Positions 23,886 through 35,712 of a DNA stretch of 64,000 nt are shown here, in pieces (the stretch's first letter is position 1; each line of letters opens with the position of its first letter). The stretch spans positions 1-64,000 of the forward strand of contig JAPDRN010000039.1 in the NCBI GenBank assembly GCA_030247855.1, in the 5' to 3' direction. This stretch comes from Knufia peltigerae. Taxonomy: Eukaryota > Ascomycota > Eurotiomycetes > Chaetothyriales > Trichomeriaceae. The position numbers and the translations under genes are program-made. The notes under the pieces were generated by a model. That model saw only the letters and a program-made list of their open reading frames with translations. It did not search any database and was not told the origin of the DNA.

Positions 23886-26770
23886 GTTGAGTGGGAGGAA
23901 TGTGGACGCGTCTAGAGACTGGATTGAGTTGGACACACAAAGTTGCGCGGCGGTAGCGATCGTATAATAATATACAGTACTACTGGTACGGAGTACAAGA
24001 AAATTCCTATATACAACCCAAACGAAGGTGTTTATGACCAAAAATATCCTCAGGAGTCTCAGGCGATGGCGGCGGGCAGTGTTGACGCTGAGCAAAAAAA
24101 GATGCGTGTTGCGCGACGACCAGAAACCTTAGCTCCCAAATTAGGCGTTAGTGGCGGCGACTAACGAGATGAGGTCAAGTTGCTGAAGATTGGGGGGCTT
24201 CAGGGAGACTGGACATTGGACTGTCCCGGGGACTGGGGACTGCGCCAGGCCTCGACGGGCACCAGGGCACCCCCCCAAGACACCACGAGACGCCCCTGTT
24301 GCCGCTCTTCACACCACCCATTGGTCCTGTGCCCACCAACCGAGAGACATGATGACGATTCACCAGATTAGCAGGGATCGTCGTCACTCTTTTTCTTCCC
24401 TTCAGCTACACACCAAAAGCGACCAGAACCCAAGACTCGTCAGTAGAGTAACAGCTCGTGGTCGAGGCTGAGGCTGAGCTCCTCGTGTTCGGCAACTAGG
24501 GACACGATGCGATTCCCACCGTTGCAGTCTTTTTTATTTTTATTTTTGTCTTCGCACTTTCGATGCTTCAGCTTCGCCAAATAATCGATGGGATTGATTT
24601 CGACATGGTCATCTATAAGCTAGGCCATGGGGAAGTGAAGAAAGCGAAATGTTACAAGGGCTGCTTCAGTCGGCTGGTCCTCCTTATTTCGACATGAGAC
24701 GTGGCTTTGGAGTTTGATCACCTCCCGTCGGTGAGAATGCTCGCAGCGACCTGGGCCTGACTCAGCTGAGATGCCCATGCTGCATACGAGTACGAGTACT
24801 GTACGGACATGCCAGATCCTGCTGACCTACAAACTGGTGTTCTTTGCAACATCGCAGCGGGATTCTAGGCAGGCATCCGAGACAAGGGCGAATCCATAAT
24901 TTGTTCGTGAGTCGACATCCGTACTTGGTACCGAGGTCCGCCAAGTCAAGATATCTCACACTATCAATGCATTACTGCAGTACCTATTGCAGGTGACAGC
25001 GGCATCAGCAATGGTTTATTGTCTCCTGAGATTGAGCGAGTATAGTAGGCTGCATGATACGTAAATATAGGGCACAGGGTCAGGCAGTAATCCGGATGGG
25101 AACCCCTGCATATGTATGTCAAAGGTGAGCCCTAATCTGCCAGTCGATGCTCACCATTCGTGGTGTATCCCGTATCGCAAGGACAGTTGCGACCTGAAAT
25201 GTGGTGGCACGCAGCCCAAGAGAGTTGCCAATCAGTAGCAGTCCGACATTGAACCCGTGGCTCTCATTTGGGTCTGCGGGAATTGTACCGACAGGGTCAG
25301 ACTGTTCTTCCAGACCGTCGCACAACCGTTGGAACGGGGGACTGTCTCACGTCAATCGGTAGAGATATCCAATGAGATACCCCCCTTCGGACTTCATATC
25401 ATGAGCCCGGGGAATAACAAGTCGCTCGCACGTTTACGGTCAATTCCTACGTCTACCACGGAGTATAGCCGGGGCACTTGTCACATCTATCGATGAGACC
25501 GACGCGTTGCATACCTATGTAGGTACACTCAGCCATGGATGTCTTGTAGAGACAAAATAAGCACCATCCTAGTAATGCAGGTACAAGTTCGGAGGAAGCC
25601 CGACTGCAAGCCCCAGGGACAAAGCAGACGCCATGGCGCTGTCAAAATTCCCCTGATGAAATGCACCACTGATAGAGTGACAGGTCCGATCTGCCTGCCA
25701 CCTCCTCAAAGATCTTCAATGCAGATGCTGTTCTTGTACCACAACCGTGTTTGCTGTGATGCGGTGGTTGTTGTCGTTGTGAACCTGATTTTTAGGCAGG
25801 ACCTCGATAAACAAGTGGTCCAGAACTCAGCAGCCGAAGATGGGCAGCCACTGTGGTTCCAGACCAGTTCATTTGCTAACCCTGGTCCGCCTCCTCGGCA
25901 GGGATACGGCGGGGATGTCGCGCGTCGGCATGAACTCGACGAGAACCACACGACGCCATCCGAAGAACATGAACAGCTATGCCCTGAACCGTTTCAAAGT
26001 CGACGAATAGTGTACTGTTGAAGGAACCACAGGAGCATGCAGCCAGGCGACGAAGTGATGCGCCACAAAGGAACTGAAGAGTGCTTGCCAGGCCCAACCC
26101 ATGTAATCGTACTCCGTACTTTCTTTTTAATCTCTGCGATGGAGATGGCAGGCTTCAATCCGTTAATTCATGACTGTACGGAGTATCCGTAGCATCATCC
26201 TCCCCCTGGCATGTCCGTATGTACGTTAGGTAGATGCTGTACTCCATACTGTACTCCGTACATATATCGCATGACAGCACCGGCATCTTGTCTAGCACTG
26301 CCAACTACAAGTGTCTCTCACTTCACTCCTTTCATTCCTTTACTTCTCGCACGGCCCTTTCTTTTCTTATTACATTGTCTTTATAGCACGACCGCGAGTA
26401 TACGGACTGCGACTGATTTCTAATATTCCCTTCAAATCCCCTACGAGCTCCTATGTTTGCCTCCCAACTACCCACTCCCAAAACTAAGCCAGGCGATACG
26501 ACGAAGTACCACTAGGGCCTCCTTCCTTAGGTACATATTGCCACACACACACACACCTACACCTACACTACGCCGACCACTCATCAGACCAACAATCAGT
26601 CCCTCTTTCCCTGAGAGGCGTCTTTTTTACCGAAGGCGCTTAAATTGCAGCCAGTCAATCGCCAAAGGAGCGTCCTAGCGAACAAGAAACAAAAAGCCAT
26701 GCGAGGGTGCCCCAATTGGTGTTAGCCCTTGTGTTTTATTGACTCGTTACCACCAATAATCATCTCCGAC
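23886..26770. other. Gene-poor stretch
   Basis: About 2.9 kb with no supportable gene. Minus-strand frames at 25.1-25.3 and 25.7-26.1 kb have mildly protein-like composition but no domain and no consistent splice model; they could be decayed gene remnants. The right part holds three TACGGAGTA-type words in about 150 bases and a CA run near 26540-26560. Confidence 0.4.
26109..26261. repeat. Cluster of three TACGGAGTA-type words
   Basis: GTACTCCGTAC lies at 26109-26119, its inverse GTACGGAGTAT at 26176-26186, and GTACTCCGTAC again at 26251-26261, with a one-mismatch copy just before the last. This is the densest local group of a word dispersed through the intergenic DNA of the window. Confidence 0.75.
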
Positions 26771-28898
26771 ATGCCGAGTTCTCGACGCAATTCTCATGCC
26801 TACAGCAAAGACGACGTGGCTTACGAGTCATTGCCGCCCGCTCTCCGACGAAAGGTGAGTCCAATCCTTCGGTCTCTGTCTCTTCACCTGTTCGGCGGAC
26901 ATGTGTTTCCTCCCGCACAGGTCCCCTGCCCGCGTCAGCATCCTTTCCCTCCTCATCCCTTGAGGAATATGTCGGCCGTCAGCACAGATCCTTCCCCCTT
27001 CTCCACTGGCAAAACTGGAAGTCTGCCTTGTCCGTGCGAAAATCCATCCGTCAACGTGTGGCATGGCAACCGGGTCCACGTCATAACAGCGACGGTGTGG
27101 AATGCAGGTCCAGTTCGGAGGTCGACTCGGGCCACCCAGTCTAGCCATGGGGGTACTGTAGGGGGTTTAGGCGTGTTGCTCCCTGCCTGAATAGGCTTGA
27201 CATGCCCATTCCCCTACGTACCCTAGATACCCTAGGCACCCGTGACCCTGCCGACTTTCCTGGACCGTGCCGAATCCAGGGGCACCAGCATGCGGCTAGT
27301 TGGCGATCTCCACCACTAAGCTGCCTTTGTGCCTGTCCGACCAGTCAAGCATGCGCCCATGCCACTCTCGTTTCCCGCAACCGTTTGACTACCTCTGTCG
27401 ATCGCTGATGCTCCAGGGCCCTCCGCTAACGTGTCTGTTGCACCAGTATTTTAGCAGTTTAGAACGTCTCAGACTAGCTCAAGATGCCAATAATGCCAGC
27501 AGTCTTTCACCTCCTCCTTCTCGGTTGTCGATCCTCCCTTCGAAGGCATTCTGGTCTGCTACAAAACCTTCCAGCCTCGATTGCCTCAATCTCACAGTCC
27601 TAACCGACACGCTGGTACAGCCGGGCTTGCTGTTAAGCGGAAACAAATTGCGCAAGAGAAAGTTGTCGGCCACGAGGTTGAGAAACCACCTCAGTCAACC
27701 CACTGCTCTTTGGTTCTCCTCACTTCCACCAGCGGTCCAGAGAAGATTGTTTTCGCCAGAAGAGTGCTCTTTCTACGCGCGAGAGAGGACCTCGTTCATC
27801 CTAGACGCTGCCGACGAAACCCTCCGCCGGCGCAGTTCGCATCCCTCCCACCTCCCAAACTTCCAACGTCGGGCCTCTGACGAAGACACAATCGTGGTTG
27901 AGGAAGATTCTAAATGCGAAGAGGAGGTAGATTCAGCCGTGGATATGGGTGAATACTCGACAGAGGGCTTTCGGTGGCTAGAAGACGAACCAGACCTCGA
28001 CCTGAAGATTGACGACTATCATGCAGCCATCGCCGAGACCAACCGAAGGACAGCTTCGATATCAGAGCCCGTGAAGCGTACCACTCTTCAAAAGCGCACT
28101 GCATCATTGTCAAGTCTTTCGATACGACGTGGTCGAGCGTCAACATCCTCTGCCCGGCCTATCTTTGACTCAAGCTCAGAAGCGCCTGCCCTTCCCTCCA
28201 AGGCCTCGAGCATTAAATCCCCGTCCTTTTCTCTCAAACACCTCCGGTCTCAAACATCATTATCCTCGCTTGATCCTCGAGCAACTCACTACCAGGATCC
28301 TGCGGCACGTATGAAGCTGAGAGTATACCTTGCCTCTCCACAAAAGTTTGACGAGGCCATCGAGTTCGGGTTCCCCTCGGTTGAAGAGAGAAACCGCTGG
28401 GATCGCATGCGACCGATGACAAGCCCTCACCCCAGACACGAGCCAAACCGGACCTTCTTCCACGACGACACACCGTCATTGTCCGGGGGTGACAGTGATA
28501 ATGAAGATGACCATCCTGACACCTTGTTTGACCCAAGAACTCCAGAAGAAGCCGTGTTCCACATGCACCGAGCTCCCCCTCCTCCCCCTTCTACCAAGCT
28601 CAGTACCGACGGAGATGGCGGCATCAGCCTGCGAAGACCGTCCTTCATGCGGAGACGAGCAGAGACATATGCTCGTGGATCCACAACGGACAGAGAAATG
28701 ACACTGCGCATGACATTGACACGACCAGACTTACGTTCTCCTGATGAACCCCAGCAAGAGCATCGGAATAACATCAATGCCATACCGTTGGAGCGACCTG
28801 AACTCGTGGCACAGCCTAGCCCGGTATCCATCTGGGACACGTTACCGCCTTCAGAATCGAAAATGAAGAGGTTCTTCAGAAGACTGAGAATGAGATAA
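26771..28898 (+). CDS. Uncharacterised 511-aa fungal protein
   Basis: Model join(26771..26854, 27447..28898). Exon 1 encodes 28 residues (MPSSRRNSHAY.., ..LPPALRRK) with a GTGAGT donor. The only in-phase acceptor near the start of the long frame is the CAG at 27444-27446, giving RRK-YFSSLERLRLAQ. The protein is polar, Ser/Arg-rich and largely disordered, with short conserved-looking blocks (LSQPTALWFSSLPPAVQRRLF, GFRWLEDEPDLDLKIDDYH, KLRVYLASPQKFDEAIEFGF) and a basic tail (KMKRFFRRLRMR). I recognise no domain. The 592-nt intron is long for this window and may hide another exon, so the join is the weakest part of the model. Confidence 0.7.
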
Positions 28899-29731
28899 GC
28901 ATTGATATCCTTGATTGTTTGTTGTTCGGCTGTCGAATTGCATGAAGCGCCGGCAAGCGCATGAGTGCGTCAGACTTGTCATTGAGCGAAGGAGTTTACG
29001 GGGATAATGATGGGTGAACGTGGAAGCCTTTTCAGGTCCACCAGGTTACTGGGAAGATAGGGGGCGTAATTTTAGTATTCAGCTACAGGAGGCCCAGGTG
29101 TGAAGATAGAACACGAGTATGGGCAGCAACACAGAGCAGTTTCTTCTCATCAGAGTGTCTCAATGACACTATTGTTCATAATGGTCAAGTGGTAGAAAGT
29201 CTAGACTCTTGGTGTACGAGCAAATGATGAAGGCGATGTATCCAAAATACTAAGGTAGCTATTACTGTATTGTCTGCAATTGTGATTTGGCTGGTGATGT
29301 TGGTGAGGAATGTGTGACTTTCATAAAAGAGCGAACAGAGTAGGTACAGTACTGACCATCTGCCCGTGCAAGATATTCTGTACTATCTCCTGGTGTAAGT
29401 TCTTATCAAGGTACCTTATGGCTGGACAGAGAGACTGTAATAGGTTCATCGGCCTCACCAGGCCACCATATGGCATGTTCTCTGATACGCGTTCCAATAA
29501 TTGGCAGATGACGCACGCTAACGACTGCGGCCGCTGACTTGACGAGCCGCGCAACTTTTCTGGCCCCGAATAATATTAATGCTGTGCTAATAACTTAATG
29601 CCGTGTGTCGAGATCCATTTGGCAACAGGCACAACTCGAAACAACAGCTTGTCCATTTCATTTCGCCAATTGTTCTTGTCTTTGGATTTATCACATCGCT
29701 CATCTAATCCCGCTCAATGCGGTAAACAAAG
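28899..29731. other. Intergenic; promoter of VPS10
   Basis: About 830 bases with no gene that I can support. The start of Vps10 lies directly at the right end. Confidence 0.45.
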
Positions 29732-32700
29732 ATGATACTCCGGTCCTTCTGTCGGCGAGCCGTCGCCTCGTCGTTAGCCCTTCTCCTTGTCCTCTCCTCG
29801 TCGCAGCCTGCACAAGCCAAAAAGGATGGCCCTACCATTTCCTCCACCAAATTCGAGCATGCCCTCGAAAATGTATTCTACTTTGACGATAGCGATATAA
29901 TCCTTGCCCAAGACCGAGATGCTAACACCATCTGGCGGAGTGCGGATGCGGGTGAGACCTGGAAGGAGGTCAAAGGAGGCGGCCAATCTGGGAATGCTTG
30001 GGATCTGGTATCCCACCCTTGGGACAATCAGCGCGCGTACATCCTCGGCCTGGGATCTGAACACTGGATAACGACCGACCAGGGTGAAACGTGGAGGGAG
30101 TTCAACACCAATGGCGCCAGCCTTGCCCTCTTCCGCCCATCACCTCTCAGCTTTCACGGCCAAGATGCGAAACGAGTCATCTGGAACGGCGAGCAGTGCG
30201 CGGGTCTTTCCTGCTCCGAGGTCGCCTTGGTGACAGAGGACGATTTCAAGACGGTCAAGAAGATGAGCAGTCAGACGAGAGGGTGCCAATGGGCGCTAGG
30301 AACCCCCGAATTCGCGGAAGACGTTGCTGTCGAGCTTCAGAACCGAGTCTTTTGTATTGTCGAGGGCTTATACTCTCCATGGCCCAAAGACAACCGGCTC
30401 CTTGTGTCGGACACCTTCTTTGACGAAGACGAAATCGAGCCGGCCCTCGACCATGGCCGAGCCGTCACTGGTATTATTAGTATGGCCTCTGTCAAGGGAT
30501 TCTTGGTTGCAGCTGCAAAGTCTGCAGGTACCGATGAGCTCGCTCTCTATGTCACCAAAGATGGATCACAATGGCATCGTGCAGAGTTCGGCCAGCATCG
30601 CATCAACGAGGATGCCTACACCATCCTCGAAAGCACAAACTACAGCATGCAAGTCGACGTCCTCGACTCAAGGCCTGCAAACCCTATCGGTTACCTGTTC
30701 ACCTCGAATTCGAACGGAACCTACTTTACCCGTAACATTGATCACACGAATCGAAATATCTACGGACGAGTGGATTTCGAAAAGGTTTCAAACATACAAG
30801 GTATCGTACTTGTCAATGTGGTGGAGAACTTCAAAGAGGTCCAGGATTCCATTCTTGTTGAGAAGAACATCTATTCACAAATAAGTTTTGATGATGGACG
30901 AACGTTCCAGGATCTGAAGGTCAAAGACAAGAGACTCAACTTGCATTCCGTGACCGATGCAAAACAAGGCGGGAGAGTGTTTTCCAGCCCGGCCCCTGGT
31001 ATTGTCATGGGCGTGGGTAACACTGGCAAGTTCCTAAAGCCATACAACGATGGTGACCTTTATGTCTCGGACGATGCAGGTGTCACCTGGTACAAAGGGC
31101 TGGACGGTGCGCACCTATATGAGTTTGGCAATCAAGGTGCCGTCATCGTGGCTGTCGACGATGAAGATGCCACGAGTCACATCAGATACTCTCTTGATCA
31201 TGGTAAGACGTGGAAAAAGGCGGACCTAGGAGAAAAGGTGCGCGTGAAATTCCTGACTACTCTTTCCGACTCTACCACCCTCAAATTTTCTCTTCTGGGC
31301 TCAAAAGGATCTGGTTCCAAGACGGAATGGTTGATATTCAAAATTGACTTTGACGGCCTACATGAGCGCACCTGCAAGGAATCAGACTTTGAGCGATGGC
31401 CGGCTCGCGTTGATGAGGATGGAAAGCCGACATGCGTCATGGGACACAAGCAATTCTACCGCCGTAGAAAGGCAGAAGCGGAGTGCTTCATCGATGAGGA
31501 GTTCAAAGACCCTGTACCTGAATTCGAACCCTGCAAATGCACCATGGCGGACTTTGAATGCGATTACAACTTCCTCCGGGATGCAGATGATCGCACTAAA
31601 TGTCTGCCTGCTGCTCCAATCCCGGTACCGAAAGGCGAGTGTAAAGGTGATAAGGATACATTCAAGGGTCCTTCCGGTTGGCGCTTAATACCGGGGAATG
31701 AGTGCATCCATGATGGAGGAGAACAACTGGACAAAGAGGTCGAGAGACCCTGCTCTGACACAAGCAAGAAGCCGGCCAGTGGCGATATCGAGATCGAAAA
31801 GACCAACTTCGATGCTGATCGATTCTCTGAATGGTACTACCTTGAGCGAGCCGACAAGGCCACTGGAAGCGATGAGACCCTCATCATGCGTACAAGTGAA
31901 CAACATATTTTCCTGACGCACGACCACGGGAGAACTTGGGAGCGGATTCTGAAAGGAGAGCCCATCACAGCAATTGCTCCCAACCCTAATCATCACGATG
32001 TGGTCTTTTTCCTAACGGGCTCCAAGACGGTGCATTATACCATCGATAGAGGAGACAGATTCGACAAATTTGAGGCACCGGAACGGCCGAGCACCTTGAG
32101 GCTACCAACGCTAAGATTCCACCCGGAATACAAAGATTGGCTGCTCTGGTCCGGGTCTGTTGGCAAGGACGATCATACCAACATCTTCTTCTCAAAAGAC
32201 CGTGGCGACAATTGGGAGACCATGGTTCGATATGCAAGGAAATGTGAATTTATCACACGAGAGAGTCGACCGGATTCTGATCAACTCATATACTGTGAAC
32301 AGTATCAGGACGAAGATCCAGAAAAGGCCCTGATGCTGTTGTCCAGCGAGAACTTTTTCGGCAAGTCAGAGGTTCACTTCCCTGACATTCTAGACTTTGC
32401 AACAATGTCTGAATTTATCATCGTTGCGGCAAAGACCGAGGACAGCCAAGGTCTCAAAGTCGATGCCAGTGTTGATGGACATACTTTCGCCCCGGCCGAG
32501 TTCCCCAAGAACTTCCAAGTTGCTCATCAGCAAGCATATACCGTGCTGGATAGTTCAACCCACGCCGTCTTCTTGCATGTTACTGTCAATGCGCTTCCCG
32601 ACCGAGAGTATGGTGCCATAATCAAGTCAAACAGCAACGGCACGTCCTACGTTTTCACACTCGACGCTGTCAACAGAGACACCGAAGGGTATGTTGACTT

Positions 32701-34249
32701 TGAGAAGATGCAAGGTCTTGAAGGTGTGGCAATGACAAATGTAGTGTCCAATCTTGATGAGGTCAACGACGGTGGAAAGAAGAAACTGAAGTCCATGATC
32801 ACGCACAACGATGGTGCAGAGTGGACACTACTCCCACCGCCCAAGAAGGACGCCCTAGGGAATGACTACAAATGTGTCAAGGCAGACAACAAAGCCACTG
32901 ACAAGTGCTCATTACATATCCACAGCTACACCGAACGATCGGACAAGTCTGCAACTTTCTCCAGCCCTAGTGCAGTTGGTTTGATGATGGCTGTGGGCAA
33001 CGTTGGAGATCGGCTGCTGAGGAAAGACGATGAGAAGACCGACACATTCATCACGCGCGATGCTGGCATTACATGGTCTTCTGTGATGAAGGGAAGCTAC
33101 ATGTGGGAATATGGTGATCAAGGTAGTATCATCGTCATTGTCAAGGAATCTCAACCGACGAAGAGTCTTTACTACACTTTGGACGAGGGCCAGTCGTGGA
33201 AAGAGTTTGAATTTTCACCCAACGTCGAGATGCAAATTGACGCCATCACCACCGTTCCATCGGACAATTCTCTCAACTTCCTCCTCTGGGGTCGCGAGGT
33301 CGGCAGCAATGCCAAGCGAGGTATCTTCACGGTTGCCGTGGATTTCAGTGGCCTCAAGGAACGCCAGAGACCTTGTGAGCTCGATGAGCAGAAGCCCGAG
33401 AACGAGGACTACAGTCTTTGGGAGCCAAAGCACCCCATGCAAGATTCCAACTGCCTTTTTGGTCATGTGGCTCAATACCACCGCAAGCGTACAGATGCGC
33501 AGTGCTATAACGGCAAGATGATCACCCACATCCACAACATCGCTCAAAACTGTAGCTGTACGCGACAAGATTTCGAGTGCGACTACAACTTCCAGCCCAA
33601 AGCGGACGGAACGTGCGCTCTGGTGCCGGGCTTCGATCCACCTGACCATGCAGAAAATTGCCGCAAGAACCCGGATCAGGTCGAATTTTGGTATCCCACC
33701 GGTTACAGACGCATTCCTCTTACGACGTGTCAAGGCGGACAAGAACTAGATAAGGTCGAGAGCAAACCTTGCAAGGGCCACGAAGAAGAGTACAAGAAGA
33801 AGCATGGTATCGGTGGGGCTGCTCTCTTCTTCGCCATCACCGTCCCGCTTGCAGCGGCGGCAGGAATTGGTTACTGGGTGTATACGAAATGGACAGCCGG
33901 CTTCGGCGGCTTTGGCCAAATCAGACTTGGTGAAAGTATGGCCGCCTCGACCGCACCGGGCGAGTCGCCTTGGATCAGCGTCCCTGTGGCCATTGTGTCG
34001 GGGATAGTGGCCGTGGTCAAGGCGACGCCTTTGCTCGTCATGAGTATCTGGAGAAGTGCAAAGGGATACATGCCAGTCGGTGGTGGCGGCGGCGGCGGAC
34101 GATTTGGACTCGGGCGAGGTGCCAGTGCCGGATACGGCGCGCCGTACCGGTCGAGGGATGCGTTCGCTCGACGTGGGCAGGACTACTCTCAGGTGGTGGA
34201 GGATGACGAATTACTCGGGGATGGACTGGACGATGAAGAAGATGTCTAG
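29732..34249 (+). CDS. VPS10: Vacuolar protein sorting receptor Vps10 (sortilin family)
   Basis: Single exon, 1505 aa, close to yeast Vps10 (about 1580). A signal peptide spans residues 1-29 (..SSQPAQA). Two luminal Vps10 propeller domains follow, each with BNR/Asp-box repeats of the S-x-D-x-G-x-T-W type: RSADAGETW, TTDQGETW, VSDDAGVTW, SLDHGKTW in the first, and THDHGRTW, SKDRGDNW, TRDAGITW, TLDEGQSW in the second. Each propeller ends in a ten-cysteine module (CKCTMADFECDYNF; CSCTRQDFECDYNF). A TM segment spans about residues 1363-1385 and a second hydrophobic stretch about 1412-1437. The cytosolic tail is Gly-rich and acidic, with YSQVVEDDELL as a possible sorting signal. It cycles soluble hydrolases such as carboxypeptidase Y between the late Golgi and the prevacuolar compartment. 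Confidence 0.97.
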   Translation: MILRSFCRRAVASSLALLLVLSSSQPAQAKKDGPTISSTKFEHALENVFYFDDSDIILAQDRDANTIWRSADAGETWKEVKGGGQSGNAWDLVSHPWDNQRAYILGLGSEHWITTDQGETWREFNTNGASLALFRPSPLSFHGQDAKRVIWNGEQCAGLSCSEVALVTEDDFKTVKKMSSQTRGCQWALGTPEFAEDVAVELQNRVFCIVEGLYSPWPKDNRLLVSDTFFDEDEIEPALDHGRAVTGIISMASVKGFLVAAAKSAGTDELALYVTKDGSQWHRAEFGQHRINEDAYTILESTNYSMQVDVLDSRPANPIGYLFTSNSNGTYFTRNIDHTNRNIYGRVDFEKVSNIQGIVLVNVVENFKEVQDSILVEKNIYSQISFDDGRTFQDLKVKDKRLNLHSVTDAKQGGRVFSSPAPGIVMGVGNTGKFLKPYNDGDLYVSDDAGVTWYKGLDGAHLYEFGNQGAVIVAVDDEDATSHIRYSLDHGKTWKKADLGEKVRVKFLTTLSDSTTLKFSLLGSKGSGSKTEWLIFKIDFDGLHERTCKESDFERWPARVDEDGKPTCVMGHKQFYRRRKAEAECFIDEEFKDPVPEFEPCKCTMADFECDYNFLRDADDRTKCLPAAPIPVPKGECKGDKDTFKGPSGWRLIPGNECIHDGGEQLDKEVERPCSDTSKKPASGDIEIEKTNFDADRFSEWYYLERADKATGSDETLIMRTSEQHIFLTHDHGRTWERILKGEPITAIAPNPNHHDVVFFLTGSKTVHYTIDRGDRFDKFEAPERPSTLRLPTLRFHPEYKDWLLWSGSVGKDDHTNIFFSKDRGDNWETMVRYARKCEFITRESRPDSDQLIYCEQYQDEDPEKALMLLSSENFFGKSEVHFPDILDFATMSEFIIVAAKTEDSQGLKVDASVDGHTFAPAEFPKNFQVAHQQAYTVLDSSTHAVFLHVTVNALPDREYGAIIKSNSNGTSYVFTLDAVNRDTEGYVDFEKMQGLEGVAMTNVVSNLDEVNDGGKKKLKSMITHNDGAEWTLLPPPKKDALGNDYKCVKADNKATDKCSLHIHSYTERSDKSATFSSPSAVGLMMAVGNVGDRLLRKDDEKTDTFITRDAGITWSSVMKGSYMWEYGDQGSIIVIVKESQPTKSLYYTLDEGQSWKEFEFSPNVEMQIDAITTVPSDNSLNFLLWGREVGSNAKRGIFTVAVDFSGLKERQRPCELDEQKPENEDYSLWEPKHPMQDSNCLFGHVAQYHRKRTDAQCYNGKMITHIHNIAQNCSCTRQDFECDYNFQPKADGTCALVPGFDPPDHAENCRKNPDQVEFWYPTGYRRIPLTTCQGGQELDKVESKPCKGHEEEYKKKHGIGGAALFFAITVPLAAAAGIGYWVYTKWTAGFGGFGQIRLGESMAASTAPGESPWISVPVAIVSGIVAVVKATPLLVMSIWRSAKGYMPVGGGGGGGRFGLGRGASAGYGAPYRSRDAFARRGQDYSQVVEDDELLGDGLDDEEDV

Positions 34250-35538
34250 GAATTTTTGGGGGGGACGACGACGTCGTTGTGGAGGAAGAGACACTTTCTT
34301 GCTCCTGTAACTGTGCTCTATTGTGAGAATACGAAAGTGAAGGCTTCTTTCCTTACCCTACCTTGTAAGAGCTCTTTTGCTCTCTTTCACAGGATTGACA
34401 GTTAGAGCAACTATGAGGAAATAGACCACGGAGAGAGCCAGAGAGAGTGAGGGCGCGTTGGGTTGGGCCAAGACAAAGCCTTTGTATGAAAAGTGTATAT
34501 GATAGGAAAACCCACTTTTTGTTCTGGGGGGTTTCTAGGGAGAACAATTCATGCCACCCCGAAGGAACGATGAGGTTCGACAACTGTACCACAAGGTAAG
34601 TGGAAAAACCAATGTGTATGTATACAAGGGGATAGTAGACGGCTATAATACTCCGTACAGATGTAGGTACTCTTTTTTTTCCCCCTTCTCCTCGGTGAAC
34701 ATCTTTCGAGGAAACGATGGTGTGTCAAAGAGAATAGACGTCTATGGAGTAGGTAGCGACGAGAAGAGGCATATAAAGAGCTAGCCAAAAAGTTGAAAGC
34801 GAGGGAGCCGAGACTACATCACAGTCAGGAGAGGCGAGGGAGAGAGAAAGGAGGGGCGGCGGACTTTGGTTTCCACGAGGATCGCAAGTAGACGTTGGTC
34901 GATTCAGAGGTGGTGTTCCGGGACAACGACGACATACATACTCTCTTGTCACAGCCAGAAATGATCAATGCTGACTCGGGTACGGAGTAGTTGTGACTCC
35001 TTTTCCGAGATGGTGCATAGATATATAAAACTGATTGTATTTGAGGAGGACTCCTTTCGCTATGGGACAATTTTCCCGATTATTTTCCCCAAAGTCGTCT
35101 CAGTCTCGTCGACCTCCTCCCCCTCCCCCCTCCCATCCAACTCATCACTCCCCACGATCGTCCTCGGATTCCAAACCGCACACACACACACACGAGAGAC
35201 AAAGTGTCCACCTGATAAGACCTATCCTCTTGTCGAGAGAAAGAGGGAGGTTTGTGTTGTTTTGTTTCCATGCTTCCTTTCAAAACCTCTTCCATTTCAC
35301 CGGCTCTTCGAAAGAACGAATGACATGTCTCTGTTTGAAACTCGGACTTTTCGGTGACATTTTGGGGTGTGGCCTCGTGAGTCGTTGGGGGATGTTCGGC
35401 AGTAAAGTGAGGAGGTGTGTGGTTGGGTTGGGACGAAAGGTGATGTGACCTTGACTGGAAAAAAAAGGGGGGGAACAAAAAAGGTACAACACCCTTTTTT
35501 GGGGGGGCGGGGAGGGGGGAGTTGAAGTCGTGTTGATT
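34250..35538. other. Intergenic between convergent genes
   Basis: About 1.3 kb containing 3' ends of VPS10 and the CsbD-like gene, two TACGGAGTA-type words (34649-34658, 34980-34989), and homopurine/homopyrimidine runs near 35110-35130 and 35460-35520. No gene is supported. Confidence 0.45.
35178..35194. repeat. (CA)n microsatellite
   Basis: A short CA run of about eight units in the non-coding region downstream of the CsbD-like gene. Confidence 0.7.
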
Positions 35539-35712
35539 TTATTTGGCAAAGGCCTCGTTGACCTGCTTGACGGCCTCGTCCTTTGAGATGGAGTACTTCT
35601 CGGCCACCTTGTCGGCGAGGGCGTCCTTGTTGCCGGCGACGGAAGCAAAGTCTTCTGGGGTGAGCTTGTCAAAGGTAGCTCTGAGCTTTTGCTTGGTAGC
35701 CTCGTCAGCCAT
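35539..35712 (-). CDS. CsbD-like small protein, 57 aa
   Basis: Single-exon minus-strand frame, ATG at 35712, stop at 35541-35539. The protein aligns with the CsbD family core: FDKLTPEDFASVAGNKDAL followed by ADKVAEKYSISKDEAVKQV, matching the family pattern W-G-K-L-T-x-[DE]-D-[LF] and the G-K-x-x-x-L...Y-G-x-[ST]-x-[ED]-E-A pattern. CsbD proteins are small helical stress-induced proteins, first described in Bacillus. Fungal members exist, often with the CsbD unit repeated. Here the usual N-terminal K-G-N-W helix is missing, so this is a minimal version. The codons are strongly biased to C/G at third positions (AAG, CTC, GTC, GCC), as in highly expressed fungal genes. It is almost hidden by longer unrelated frames on the same strand. 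Confidence 0.78.
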   Translation of the reverse strand: MADEATKQKLRATFDKLTPEDFASVAGNKDALADKVAEKYSISKDEAVKQVNEAFAK

